Shown piece by piece: positions 18,146 to 26,173 of a DNA stretch of 64,000 nucleotides. Origin of the DNA: Ruegeria sp. YS9 (GTDB lineage Bacteria > Pseudomonadota > Alphaproteobacteria > Rhodobacterales > Rhodobacteraceae). The position numbers were made by a program, and so were the translations under genes. The notes below the pieces were generated by a model. It saw only the letters and a list, made by a program, of their open reading frames with translations, was not told the origin of the DNA and made no database searches. Each line of letters starts with the position of its first letter. The stretch's first letter is position 1. The stretch spans positions 3,156,001 through 3,220,000 of the forward strand of contig NZ_CP102409.1 of the NCBI RefSeq assembly GCF_024628725.1. The letters run 5' to 3'.

Positions 18146-18631
18146 ATGGCGCAGCTTCTGATCGTTTACCACTCGCGCACTGGCGGTGCCCGGCAGATGG
18201 CCGAAGCGGCGGCTGAAGCAGCGCGGGGTGAGGCGAACACGAAACTCGTTCCCGCGGATCAGGCCGGGCCTGTAGATGTACTGGCCGCCGACGGCTACAT
18301 CTTCTGCGCGCCAGAAAATCTGGCGGCGATTTCGGGCCTGATGAAGGAGTTTTTCGACCGCTGCTATTACCCGGTGCTGGGAAAGATCGAAGGTCGCCCT
18401 TATGCGCAGATGATTTGCGCCGGATCGGACGGACAGAATGCCGCCCGCCAGATTGCCCGGATTGCCACTGGCTGGCGGTTGAAAGAGGTTCAGCCTCCGT
18501 TGATCATCTGCACCCAAGCACAAACGCCCGAGGCCATTTTGGCCCGGAAAGCCATTCCGGAAGATGAACTGGATCGGTGTCGCGAGATCGGTTCCGCGCT
18601 GGCTGCGGGTCTTGCCATGGGGATATTCTGA
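18146..18631 (+). CDS. Flavodoxin-like / NAD(P)H-dependent FMN reductase-type protein
   Basis: 161 residues. The N-terminal LLIVYHSRTGGARQMAEAAA has the flavodoxin-type phosphate loop (SRTGGA). The middle part (GYIFCAPENLAAISGLMKEFFDR) and FCAPENL resemble NAD(P)H-dependent oxidoreductases of the WrbA/FldP group that bind FMN. It probably shuttles electrons or reduces quinone-like compounds in the cytoplasm. It follows rlmH after a single base, so the two are likely one operon, although a functional link is not obvious. Confidence 0.8.
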   Translation: MAQLLIVYHSRTGGARQMAEAAAEAARGEANTKLVPADQAGPVDVLAADGYIFCAPENLAAISGLMKEFFDRCYYPVLGKIEGRPYAQMICAGSDGQNAARQIARIATGWRLKEVQPPLIICTQAQTPEAILARKAIPEDELDRCREIGSALAAGLAMGIF

Positions 18632-18634
18632 AGG

Positions 18635-18982
18635 TCAGTCCAATTTGACCAATGTGGTGTCTTCATTCCAGCCATCCACATTGCACTGCGCCTGAATCTG
18701 CACCTGCGAAACGCTTTCCGGAATGACCACGCCACCAAGTGAGCGGGTAAAAGGCTGCTCGGTCTCATGCGGATGGTGCAGCACCCGCATTCCCAGCTCA
18801 TTCCCGTCCATGTCCAAAACGCGCCAGCCGTCGGCGTAATGATCCCAGCCTGTATCGGGATGCCGGATCGTCACGTCGAACCGCCATGTGTCACCTGTGG
18901 CACTGGCGCGGACCTGCTCGACTGTCGGCGGGTCGGCAAGGGCAGGGGCAGCCAGAAGGGCACTGAGAATCACATATCGCAT
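18635..18982 (-). CDS. Small secreted protein of unknown function
   Basis: 115 residues from ATG 18982. The first 16 residues (MRYVILSALLAAPALA) form a signal peptide; an in-frame ATG 30 bases upstream would hide it. The mature part has GDTWRFDVTIRHPDTGWDHY and FTRSLGGVVIPESVSQVQIQ and looks like one small beta-rich domain, probably periplasmic. I do not recognise the family. It converges with the flavodoxin-like gene and lies downstream of a DUF599 gene on the same strand with a gap of 35 bases, so it may be co-transcribed with it. Confidence 0.7.
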   Translation of the reverse strand: MRYVILSALLAAPALADPPTVEQVRASATGDTWRFDVTIRHPDTGWDHYADGWRVLDMDGNELGMRVLHHPHETEQPFTRSLGGVVIPESVSQVQIQAQCNVDGWNEDTTLVKLD

Positions 18983-19017
18983 GGATCGAACGTACGGTTT
19001 AACGCGGCGCATGGGGA

Positions 19018-19728
19018 TCACGTCTCTGTGTTTGAGGTTTGGGCCATGAGGATCGCGCGGGACTGCGATGCAAATTCGCGGCGATACAGGACACCGAATG
19101 TGATCATCGTGCCCAACACCAATGCCATCGGCCCAAGAAACCATGCCAGCGAAGCAAGGGCGAAATAGGTGGCGCGGAGACCACGGTTGAAGCTTCGGGC
19201 GGCGGTCACGCAGATCTCGGCCGCCTGACCGGCCCGAGGATAGGCGTTCGGGTCTTCGGGGTCGTTGGGGACCGAGGCCATCAACACGGCGCAGTAGCCA
19301 AAAAGACGATGTGCCCAGACGTATTTCAGAAAAGCATTGGCCAGCAGCAGGACGACGACAAGTATCTTGATTTCCCAGACCATCGCCGGAGCGCTGCCGA
19401 TGGCAAGATCCGTAGCCACCCCGGCCAATCGCTCGGTATTGCCCAACAGGGCCAGGCCACCCCCGATGGCAATCATCGTGGTTGAGGCGAAAAAGGTACT
19501 GCCTTGACGCATGGCGGCCACGACCTGAGCGTCGAACATGCGTGGCTGGCGTGTGACCATTTCGTGCATCCAGCCGCGGCGGTAGCCGTCCATCACAAGG
19601 GCGACGGACGGCTTTTGTGGTGACGGGTGTTCGATCTTCCATCCGATCCACAGCCACGCACCCAGCAATATTGCCATGGCAGCATAATCCAGAGGGGAAA
19701 ACAGGGCGGCACGTTCGATCCAGGTCAT
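19018..19728 (-). CDS. DUF599 family membrane protein
   Basis: 236 residues with five or six hydrophobic segments (first ALFSPLDYAAMAILLGAWLW, last FLGPMALVLGTMITFGVLY). The family block RRGWMHEMVTRQPRMFDAQ and a later RAGQAAEICVTAARSFNRGL fit DUF599, found in many proteobacteria and plants without a known function. It is divergent from glcD, sharing an intergenic region of 79 bases that holds a strong inverted repeat. Confidence 0.83.
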   Translation of the reverse strand: MTWIERAALFSPLDYAAMAILLGAWLWIGWKIEHPSPQKPSVALVMDGYRRGWMHEMVTRQPRMFDAQVVAAMRQGSTFFASTTMIAIGGGLALLGNTERLAGVATDLAIGSAPAMVWEIKILVVVLLLANAFLKYVWAHRLFGYCAVLMASVPNDPEDPNAYPRAGQAAEICVTAARSFNRGLRATYFALASLAWFLGPMALVLGTMITFGVLYRREFASQSRAILMAQTSNTET

Positions 19729-19773
19729 GGCGCGACAGTACGACCGGAGATCGGAACTTGCCAGTGCGGTAAA

Positions 19774-19794
19774 TTGGTAATATTATTTTACCAA
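19774..19794. promoter_or_regulatory. Inverted repeat upstream of glcD, candidate operator
   Basis: TTGGTAA-TATTATT-TTACCAA is a perfect 7-7-7 inverted repeat, 13 bases before the glcD start and inside the divergent region with the DUF599 gene. TTGGT...ACCAA dyads are typical of FadR/GlcC-type GntR regulators, which control glycolate and lactate oxidation. No such regulator gene is in the window. Confidence 0.55.
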
Positions 19795-19807
19795 AGGGAG
19801 GGACGCC

Positions 19808-21247
19808 ATGGAAATGCCAAAGCCAAGCCCGGACGTACTGAACCGGAAAGGCGCGATCGTTTCGCGGCTGTCGCGGGTTCTGCCAGATACGGCAATTATC
19901 CATGATCCGGTTGAAACCCGAGCCTATGAATGCGATGCCCTGACGGCTTACAAATGCCCTCCGATGCTGGCCGTGCTGCCGTCGAGCACGCAGGAAGTCT
20001 CGGACGTTTTGCGCATTTGCCATGAAGAAGGCGTGCCGGTCGTGCCGCGCGGTGCGGGTACGTCGCTGGCCGGCGGGGCGTTGCCGACGGCCGATTGCGT
20101 CATTCTGGGCGTCGCGCGGATGAATGAGGTGCTGGAAGTTGACTACGACAACCGTTTCATCAGGGTGCAGACGGGGCGTACAAATCTGAGCGTCACCGGT
20201 GCGGTCGAGGAAGAAGACTTCTTCTATGCGCCGGATCCGTCTTCGCAACTGGCCTGTGCCATCGCCGGCAATATCGCGATGAATTCAGGTGGTGCCCATT
20301 GCCTGAAATATGGTGTGACAACGAACAACCTTCTGGGCGTGACCATGGTGATGATGGATGGCAGTGTCGTCGAGATCGGCGGCGCGCATCTGGATGCGCC
20401 CGGGCTGGACCTGTTGGGCGTCATTTGCGGCTCGGAAGGTCAGTTGGGCGTGGTGACCGAAGCGACACTGCGCGTTCTGCGCAGACCCGAAGGCGCCCGG
20501 CCGGTTCTGATGGGGTTCGACGACAACGAAGTGGCGGGCCGGTGTGTCTCGGACATTATCAAATCGGGTATTCTGCCGGTTGCGATCGAGTTCATGGACA
20601 CGCTGTGCATAAAAGCATGCGAAAACTTTGCGCATGCCGGATACCCCGACTGCCATGCGCTGTTGATTGTCGAAGTGGAAGGGTCGGAAGCGGAAATCGA
20701 CCATCAACTATCGAAAATCATCGAGATCGCCAAACGCCACAACCCGGTCGAACTGCGAGAAAGCCAGTCGGCCGAAGAAAGCGCAAAAATCTGGCTTGGT
20801 CGGAAATCGGCCTTCGGCGCCATGGGGCAGTTGAACGATTACATGTGCCTGGACGGTACGATCCCGGTGTCGGCCCTGCCGACGGTGCTGCGCCGCATCG
20901 GCGAATTGAGTGAAGAATTCGGTCTGCCTGTCGGGAACGTTTTTCACGCAGGTGACGGGAACATGCATCCGCTGATCCTTTTCGATGCCAACAAACCGGG
21001 TGATCTGGAAAAATGCGAGGCATTTGGGGCCGAAATTCTGAAACTATGCGTGGACGAAGGCGGTTGTCTGACCGGTGAGCATGGCGTGGGCATCGAGAAG
21101 AGGGATCTCATGTCGCATCAATATGCCCCTGTCGATCTTGAGGCGCAGATGGCGGTCAAAGATGTGTTCGACCCCAAGTGGCTGCTGAATCCTGCGAAAG
21201 TTTTCCCTTTGGATGTGTCTCGGGCGCGGCGCATTGCGGCGGAGTAA
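19808..21247 (+). CDS. glcD: Glycolate oxidase subunit GlcD (FAD-linked)
   Basis: 479 residues. The VAO-type FAD fold has VPRGAGTSLAGGALPT near residue 80 (pyrophosphate loop) and APDPSSQLACAIAGNIAMNSGGAH near residue 140. The C-terminal GNVFHAGDGNMHPLILFD and GGCLTGEHGVGIEKR are typical of D-lactate/glycolate dehydrogenases. It oxidises glycolate to glyoxylate together with GlcE and GlcF at the membrane. AAAGGGAGG precedes the ATG. It heads the glcDEF operon with gaps of 40 and four bases. The upstream inverted repeat suggests GntR-type control. Confidence 0.95.
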   Translation: MEMPKPSPDVLNRKGAIVSRLSRVLPDTAIIHDPVETRAYECDALTAYKCPPMLAVLPSSTQEVSDVLRICHEEGVPVVPRGAGTSLAGGALPTADCVILGVARMNEVLEVDYDNRFIRVQTGRTNLSVTGAVEEEDFFYAPDPSSQLACAIAGNIAMNSGGAHCLKYGVTTNNLLGVTMVMMDGSVVEIGGAHLDAPGLDLLGVICGSEGQLGVVTEATLRVLRRPEGARPVLMGFDDNEVAGRCVSDIIKSGILPVAIEFMDTLCIKACENFAHAGYPDCHALLIVEVEGSEAEIDHQLSKIIEIAKRHNPVELRESQSAEESAKIWLGRKSAFGAMGQLNDYMCLDGTIPVSALPTVLRRIGELSEEFGLPVGNVFHAGDGNMHPLILFDANKPGDLEKCEAFGAEILKLCVDEGGCLTGEHGVGIEKRDLMSHQYAPVDLEAQMAVKDVFDPKWLLNPAKVFPLDVSRARRIAAE

Positions 21248-21296
21248 GGGGGCTCTGCCCCCTTGCCCCCGGAGTATTTTGGAAAAGATGAAGCAA
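21248..21296 (+). repeat. Rhodobacterales extragenic repeat, copy 1
   Basis: A GGGGGC-TCT-GCCCCC hairpin right after the glcD stop, then GGAGTATTTTGGAAAAGATGAAGCAA. The second half recurs at 32889-32930. This conserved 3'-hairpin-plus-leader unit is found dispersed in Roseobacter genomes (known from the group, not searched). It includes the ATG at 21288 just ahead of the glcE start. Confidence 0.75.
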
Positions 21297-22397
21297 ATGA
21301 GACCTGAGACGGAAGCTGAATTGGCCGAACTGGTGGCCGGGCTGAGCGGTCCGGTGCGGATTGCCGGAGGTGGTACGCGCGGTGTGACCGGGAGGGAGCC
21401 CGAACTGAAGGTATCCGGGCTGAGCGGTATTACCCTCTATGAACCCGGGGCGCTGACACTTGTGGCAAAGGCGGGTACACCGCTGGCTGAGATTGAGGCG
21501 GCGTTGGATGGGGAAGGGCAAAAACTGGCCTTTGAACCGATGGATCACCGGGGTTTGCTGGAGACTCGGGGTGAGCCGACGATTGGCGGTGTTGTGGCGG
21601 CCAACATCTCGGGCCCGCGGCGGATTCAGGCCGGGGCGTGCCGGGATTATCTTTTAGGAGTGCGCTTCGTCGACGGGCGCGGGCAGGTGATCAGGAACGG
21701 CGGGCGGGTGATGAAGAACGTCACCGGCTACGATCTGGTCAAGCTGATGGGTGGGTCTTGGGGCACTTTGGGCGTTCTGACCGAGGTGTCGTTGAAGGTG
21801 CTGCCCAAGCCGGAGCGAAGTTCAACCCTTTCCGTTGCAGTCTCAGACATCGGCGTTGCTGTGCGGGTTCTTTCGGCAGCACTGAAATCTCCATTTGAGG
21901 TGACGGGCGCGGCATATGACCCAAATCTTCAAAAAGCCTTGATTAGGGTCGAAGGTTTTGTGGATTCGGTTGCATATCGGACAAGCAGATTGACAGCTGA
22001 GTTGGAAGGTTTTGGGGACGTTGCTGAGGAAAGCAAGTCCGACGCGCTTTGGGCTGGAATACGTGACGTTCACCCATTTCAGGGCAAGGAGGGGGACGTC
22101 TGGAGGCTTTCGGTAAAACCGGGTGACGCGGCGGAGATTTCGGCGCGCGCCGAAGCGGATCAAGCGCTGTTTGACTGGGGCGGTGGTCTTGTCTGGCTGC
22201 GGGTCCCGGCCGGCACGGATGTGCGTGCCCGGCTTGGTGCGTTTTCAGGTCATGCCACTTTGGTACGATCCGACTGCGAAACAATCAGAAAACTGGGGCG
22301 ATTTCATCCGGAACCCACATCAATATCGGCTCTGACAAAGGGCTTGCGTGCGAAATTTGATCCGCGCGGTTTGTTCAACCCAGGACTGATGGGATAG
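21297..22397 (+). CDS. glcE: Glycolate oxidase subunit GlcE
   Basis: 366 residues. The FAD-binding half has VRIAGGGTRGVTGR, MDHRGLLETRGEPTIGGVVA and ISGPRRIQAGACRDYLLGVR, then GRVMKNVTGYDLVKLMGGS, all characteristic of GlcE. The C-terminal half is less conserved. The true start is either ATG 21297 or ATG 21288, since the latter lies in the repeat; I prefer 21297 because MRPETEAELAELV is how GlcE proteins normally begin. It is the middle gene of glcDEF. Confidence 0.93.
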   Translation: MRPETEAELAELVAGLSGPVRIAGGGTRGVTGREPELKVSGLSGITLYEPGALTLVAKAGTPLAEIEAALDGEGQKLAFEPMDHRGLLETRGEPTIGGVVAANISGPRRIQAGACRDYLLGVRFVDGRGQVIRNGGRVMKNVTGYDLVKLMGGSWGTLGVLTEVSLKVLPKPERSSTLSVAVSDIGVAVRVLSAALKSPFEVTGAAYDPNLQKALIRVEGFVDSVAYRTSRLTAELEGFGDVAEESKSDALWAGIRDVHPFQGKEGDVWRLSVKPGDAAEISARAEADQALFDWGGGLVWLRVPAGTDVRARLGAFSGHATLVRSDCETIRKLGRFHPEPTSISALTKGLRAKFDPRGLFNPGLMG

Positions 22398-22401
22398 GGC
22401 G

Positions 22402-23715
22402 ATGCAGACAAAATTCACGGAAAAGCAATTGCAAGACCCGGCAATCCAGCGCTCGAACGAGATTCTGCGCAACTGCGTCCATTGCGGATTTTGCACGGCC
22501 ACGTGCCCGACATATCAGGTGCTGGGAGATGAGCTCGACAGTCCGCGTGGGCGCATCTACCTGATCAAGGACATGCTGGAAAACGAGCGTGTGCCCGACG
22601 AAAAGACGGTAAAGCACATCGACCGCTGCCTGTCCTGTCTGGCCTGCATGACCACCTGCCCGTCAGGCGTGCACTATATGCATCTGGTCGATCATGCGCG
22701 CGAATACATCGAGGCCAACTACAAGCGCCCGCTGACGGATCGTGCGTTGCGTTTGGTTCTGGCGCAGATCCTGCCCTATCCCATGCGATTCCGTTGGGCC
22801 CTGATCGGGGCCAGGCTGGGCCGCCCTTTCCGGTTCCTGATGCCTGATGCCCGGCTGCGCGCGATGTTGGACATGGCGCCCAAGCATATCCCGCCTGTCA
22901 GCCGCAACGATGATCCGCAGAGTTTTGCGCCCGGCGGCGAACGAAAAATGCGGGTGGCGCTGATGACGGGCTGCGCGCAAAGGGCGCTGAACACCGATAT
23001 CAATGACGCCACGATCCGCCTGCTGACTCGATTGGGGTGCGAGGTCGTGATCGCCGATGGTGCCGGGTGTTGCGGAGCTTTGACCCATCACATGGGCAAG
23101 GTGCAAGACAGTCATATGGCGGCAAAAGCCAATATCAGAGCCTGGAAACGGGAAATGGACGGTGATGGGTTGGACGCCATAGTCATCAATACCTCCGGCT
23201 GTGGCACCACCGTGAAAGATTACGGACACATGTTTCGCAATGACCCGCTAGCCGAAGATGCGGCGCGTGTGTCTGCAATCGCCATGGATATCAGTGAACT
23301 TCTGATCAAGTTGGATCTGCCGACGGGGGAAAACCAAAACCTGACCGTCGCCTACCATGCGGCCTGCTCATTGCAGCATGGGCAGAAGATCAAATCCTAT
23401 CCCAAAGATTTGCTGAAACACGCGGGTTTCTCGGTTGTCGAACCCGCCGACAGTCATTTGTGCTGCGGTAGCGCGGGAACGTACAACCTGATGCAGCCGG
23501 AAATATCGGGCCAGTTGAAACAGCGAAAAGTCAGAACACTTGAGGCGAAAAAGCCTGATATCATTGCCGCCGGCAATATCGGGTGCATGATGCAGATCGG
23601 TTCTGCTACGCAACTGCCGATTGTTCATACGGTAGAGTTGCTGGACTGGGCGACGGGCGGGCCAAAGCCACCGGCCTTGCACAGAGCAGGGAACGCCGTT
23701 CCCGTCCTGCGGTGA
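22402..23715 (+). CDS. glcF: Glycolate oxidase iron-sulfur subunit GlcF
   Basis: 437 residues. Two ferredoxin-like [4Fe-4S] motifs (CVHCGFCTATCPTY near residue 25 and CLSCLACMTTCPSG near residue 76) are followed by two CCG domains, of which GAGCCGAL and HLCCGSAGTYNL are clear. The protein passes electrons from GlcDE to the respiratory chain. It starts four bases after glcE and ends the operon; no strong terminator is visible before the protease gene 120 bases downstream. Confidence 0.95.
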   Translation: MQTKFTEKQLQDPAIQRSNEILRNCVHCGFCTATCPTYQVLGDELDSPRGRIYLIKDMLENERVPDEKTVKHIDRCLSCLACMTTCPSGVHYMHLVDHAREYIEANYKRPLTDRALRLVLAQILPYPMRFRWALIGARLGRPFRFLMPDARLRAMLDMAPKHIPPVSRNDDPQSFAPGGERKMRVALMTGCAQRALNTDINDATIRLLTRLGCEVVIADGAGCCGALTHHMGKVQDSHMAAKANIRAWKREMDGDGLDAIVINTSGCGTTVKDYGHMFRNDPLAEDAARVSAIAMDISELLIKLDLPTGENQNLTVAYHAACSLQHGQKIKSYPKDLLKHAGFSVVEPADSHLCCGSAGTYNLMQPEISGQLKQRKVRTLEAKKPDIIAAGNIGCMMQIGSATQLPIVHTVELLDWATGGPKPPALHRAGNAVPVLR

Positions 23716-23834
23716 ATCGTGCTGATGCCAGCGCGCATCATTTTCCAGGGAAATTCCTTTGGTGCCTGACCGCCCTATTTTCGCCCAACGCGGCACGTAG
23801 GACAAAAGCTTCGAAGTGAGTCTCGGAGAACCGC

Positions 23835-24626
23835 GTGCGCAACTGGATCAAGGCGATCGTGCTCTGTGTCTTGCCATTGGCGGCCACGGCGCAGGACACC
23901 GGGCTGGAAAGCCTGGATACGTCGGATTCCGGGCGCGAGTGGATGGCTGTCGGGCGGTTGGATATCGCCGGGGCAGGGTTTTGCACCGGAACGCTGGTGT
24001 CGCCGACGCTTGTACTGACTGCGGCGCATTGTCTGTTCGACAAGAGATCCGGTCAACGGATCAACCCCGCGGATATCGAGTTTCTGGCCGGGTGGCGTTT
24101 GGGACGTGCGTTGGCCTATCGGACCGCGCGCCAGGCTGTGATCCATCCGGATTACCAATATGGCGTCGATTCAACGGCCGACCGGGTAAGCGCGGACGTG
24201 GCCTTGATCGAGCTGTGGCAGCCGATCCGCAATACAGCCGTCATTCCATTTGAGTCGGGCGATCAGCCCAAACGTGGCGCTGAAGTCGGCGTCGTGTCTT
24301 ATGCGCATGACCGGTCAGAAGCTCCGTCTCTGCAACAGGTCTGCTCGGTCATGAACCGGCAGGCCGGCGTTTTGGTCATGTCTTGTGATGTTGATTTCGG
24401 GTCTTCGGGGGCACCGGTTTTTTCCTTCGCGGGCGCGCGCCCTCAGATCGTATCGGTGGTAGCGGCCAAGGCCAGCATGGACGGCCAGAGTGTTGCAATC
24501 GGAACCGCGGTTGAGCATTCGCTGCAATTGCTGCGTGACGAACTTTCTGCGGGGCGGGGATTTGGGCTTTCCTCGTCCGGATCGGGAGCGAACAAGAACA
24601 TAGGCGCAAGGTTCATTCGACCATGA
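23835..24626 (+). CDS. Secreted trypsin/V8-like serine protease, first of a tandem pair
   Basis: 263 residues from GTG 23835, with GGAGA just upstream. It begins with a signal peptide (AIVLCVLPLAATA). The catalytic triad is intact: His65 in LTAAHC, Asp121 in SADVALIEL and Ser191 in DFGSSGAPVF. The serine motif GSSGAP replaces the trypsin GDSGGP, as in V8-like glutamyl endopeptidases. The last residues (GSGANKNIGARFIRP) recur in the next gene. Probably exported to the periplasm or outside. Its stop overlaps the next start, so the two proteases are one operon. Confidence 0.85.
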   Translation: MRNWIKAIVLCVLPLAATAQDTGLESLDTSDSGREWMAVGRLDIAGAGFCTGTLVSPTLVLTAAHCLFDKRSGQRINPADIEFLAGWRLGRALAYRTARQAVIHPDYQYGVDSTADRVSADVALIELWQPIRNTAVIPFESGDQPKRGAEVGVVSYAHDRSEAPSLQQVCSVMNRQAGVLVMSCDVDFGSSGAPVFSFAGARPQIVSVVAAKASMDGQSVAIGTAVEHSLQLLRDELSAGRGFGLSSSGSGANKNIGARFIRP

Positions 24627-25438
24627 TGAGAGTCTTCTGGAGCCTGTTATTGGGCCTGAGCGTCCTGGCGACAGCACCGCATGCGCAATCCAACAAGCGT
24701 ATGCTGACTGACCGAGAGGATCTTTTGGGTTGGGAGGCTGTCGGACGGCTGGATGTCCGCGACGCCTCGTATTGCACCGGCACGTTGATCGCGCAGGACA
24801 TGGTACTGACCGCGGCCCATTGTGCGGTGGATCGTCGTACCGGGAAGACTTACGTGCCCGAAGACATCACGTTTCGTGCAGGCCTCAGCAACGGCAACGC
24901 CTTGGCCGAACGTCAGGTCACGCAAATCGCGGTTCATCCCAGCTATGGTTCGCAGAACCCGCTTTCGCACGAAGGTGTTCAGTTGGACGTCGCACTGATG
25001 CGACTGAATGAGCCTATCCCGTATTCGGTCGCCGACCCCTTTGCGCTGCACAGCGGCCGTGTTCCGGGCAACGAGATCAGCATTGCCTCGTATGGGCGGG
25101 GCCGGTCCGAGGCGATCACCCGAGAACGGTCGTGCCGTATCATCGACCGCAGGCAGGGGCTGATCACCTTTGATTGCGACATTACGTTCGGGTCTTCGGG
25201 GTCTGCAATTCTGGCGAAAAACGGTGCGCGCTGGCAGATCCTGTCCGTGGTTTCGGCGGTAGGGACAAACGGCCGCAGAAAGGTGGGGTTTGGTATGGAG
25301 CTTGGCGGGATAGTCGCAGAACTCAAGGCCATCATGCGGCGCGACGCACCTCGGCCCAAGGCGTCGATCCGACGGTTGCAGGTCGGGTCCGGCAAGTCAG
25401 AATCCGGTGCCAAATTCATCCGTTCCGGCGGGGGTTGA
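24623..25438 (+). CDS. Secreted trypsin/V8-like serine protease, second of a tandem pair
   Basis: 271 residues and clearly a paralogue of the previous protein. Signal peptide at residues 1-22 or so; triad His66 (LTAAHC), Asp122 (QLDVALMRL) and Ser192 (TFGSSGSAIL). Here the motif is GSSGSA. Both share the GRLD...YCTGTL/FCTGTL N-terminal strand and a C-terminal tail of SGxSESGAKFIR type, which is unusual and may anchor or direct the protein. Start choice is between ATG 24623 and ATG 24626 (ATGATG); the difference is one residue. Confidence 0.85.
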   Translation: MMRVFWSLLLGLSVLATAPHAQSNKRMLTDREDLLGWEAVGRLDVRDASYCTGTLIAQDMVLTAAHCAVDRRTGKTYVPEDITFRAGLSNGNALAERQVTQIAVHPSYGSQNPLSHEGVQLDVALMRLNEPIPYSVADPFALHSGRVPGNEISIASYGRGRSEAITRERSCRIIDRRQGLITFDCDITFGSSGSAILAKNGARWQILSVVSAVGTNGRRKVGFGMELGGIVAELKAIMRRDAPRPKASIRRLQVGSGKSESGAKFIRSGGG

Positions 25439-25462
25439 ACTCGGCGAAATCGCTACCCATGT
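25435..25462 (+). promoter_or_regulatory. Candidate sigma-32 type promoter for hsp20
   Basis: TTGAA at 25435-25439 and CCCATGT from 25456, separated by 16 bases, resemble a heat-shock sigma promoter. The -35 overlaps the protease stop codon. It implies a 5' untranslated region of about 90 bases, holding a CGGACC / GGTCCG hairpin at 25472-25493. Confidence 0.35.
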
Positions 25463-25561
25463 GATGAGTATCGGACCGCCTGAACGGGGTCCGGTGTTTG
25501 ATATTGCCCGTCCGATGCGAGGGCACTGATCACAAATCGCTCAAGAATGAGGATATGACAC

Positions 25562-26029
25562 ATGCGTACGTTTGATTTTGCACCGCTGCACCGCGCCACC
25601 ATTGGCTTTGACCAGATCGCCGACATGATGGATCGCGTTCTGACCAACGATGGCGCCCAGCCCAGCTATCCACCTTACAACATCGAAAAAACCGATGTCG
25701 ACACCTACCGAATTTCGGTGGCCGTTGCCGGTTTTTCGGAAAACGACCTGACCGTAGAAGTGAAAGAGAATTCACTTGTCGTGTCAGGCAAGAAAGCCGC
25801 TGAAGACAAAGAGCGCACCTATCTGCACCGTGGCATCGCCACCCGCGCGTTCGAGCGTCGGTTTGCCCTGGCGGATCATGTCCGCGTCACCGGTGCGAGC
25901 CACGAAAACGGTATGCTGAACATCGAACTGAAGCGCGAGGTTCCAGAGGCCCTGAAACCGCGCCGGATCGAGATCACCTCGGCCAAAGCCATCGAAAAGG
26001 ATGTGGTGGACGCCAAAGCCGTGAACTGA
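25562..26029 (+). CDS. Small heat-shock protein Hsp20/IbpA type
   Basis: 155 residues with an alpha-crystallin domain: PSYPPYNIEKTDVDTYRISV, then EVKENSLVVSGKK and YLHRGIATRAFERRFALAD, followed by ENGMLNIELKREVPE. These proteins form oligomers that hold unfolding proteins for DnaK and ClpB. GAGGA precedes the ATG. A heat-shock-sigma-like promoter lies about 100 bases upstream, so stress induction is likely. Very similar to alphaproteobacterial IbpA-like proteins by motif. Confidence 0.94.
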   Translation: MRTFDFAPLHRATIGFDQIADMMDRVLTNDGAQPSYPPYNIEKTDVDTYRISVAVAGFSENDLTVEVKENSLVVSGKKAAEDKERTYLHRGIATRAFERRFALADHVRVTGASHENGMLNIELKREVPEALKPRRIEITSAKAIEKDVVDAKAVN

Positions 26030-26173
26030 GGCTTCTGACTATCCCGCGGCAGTCCACTCCTCCCGGGCTGCCGCATCACACGCCCCGCGTTCCTCCAGAC
26101 GCGGGGCGTTGTGTTTTGGGCATGCGCGAAAATTGGTTCCCAGCAAATTATCCGCCTGATAGTCTTGGGTATT

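Noticed and set aside
18635..20248. Long minus-strand frame across the DUF599 and glcD region
   Set aside because: It is a shadow of real genes; only the last 115 codons, with a signal peptide, look coding.
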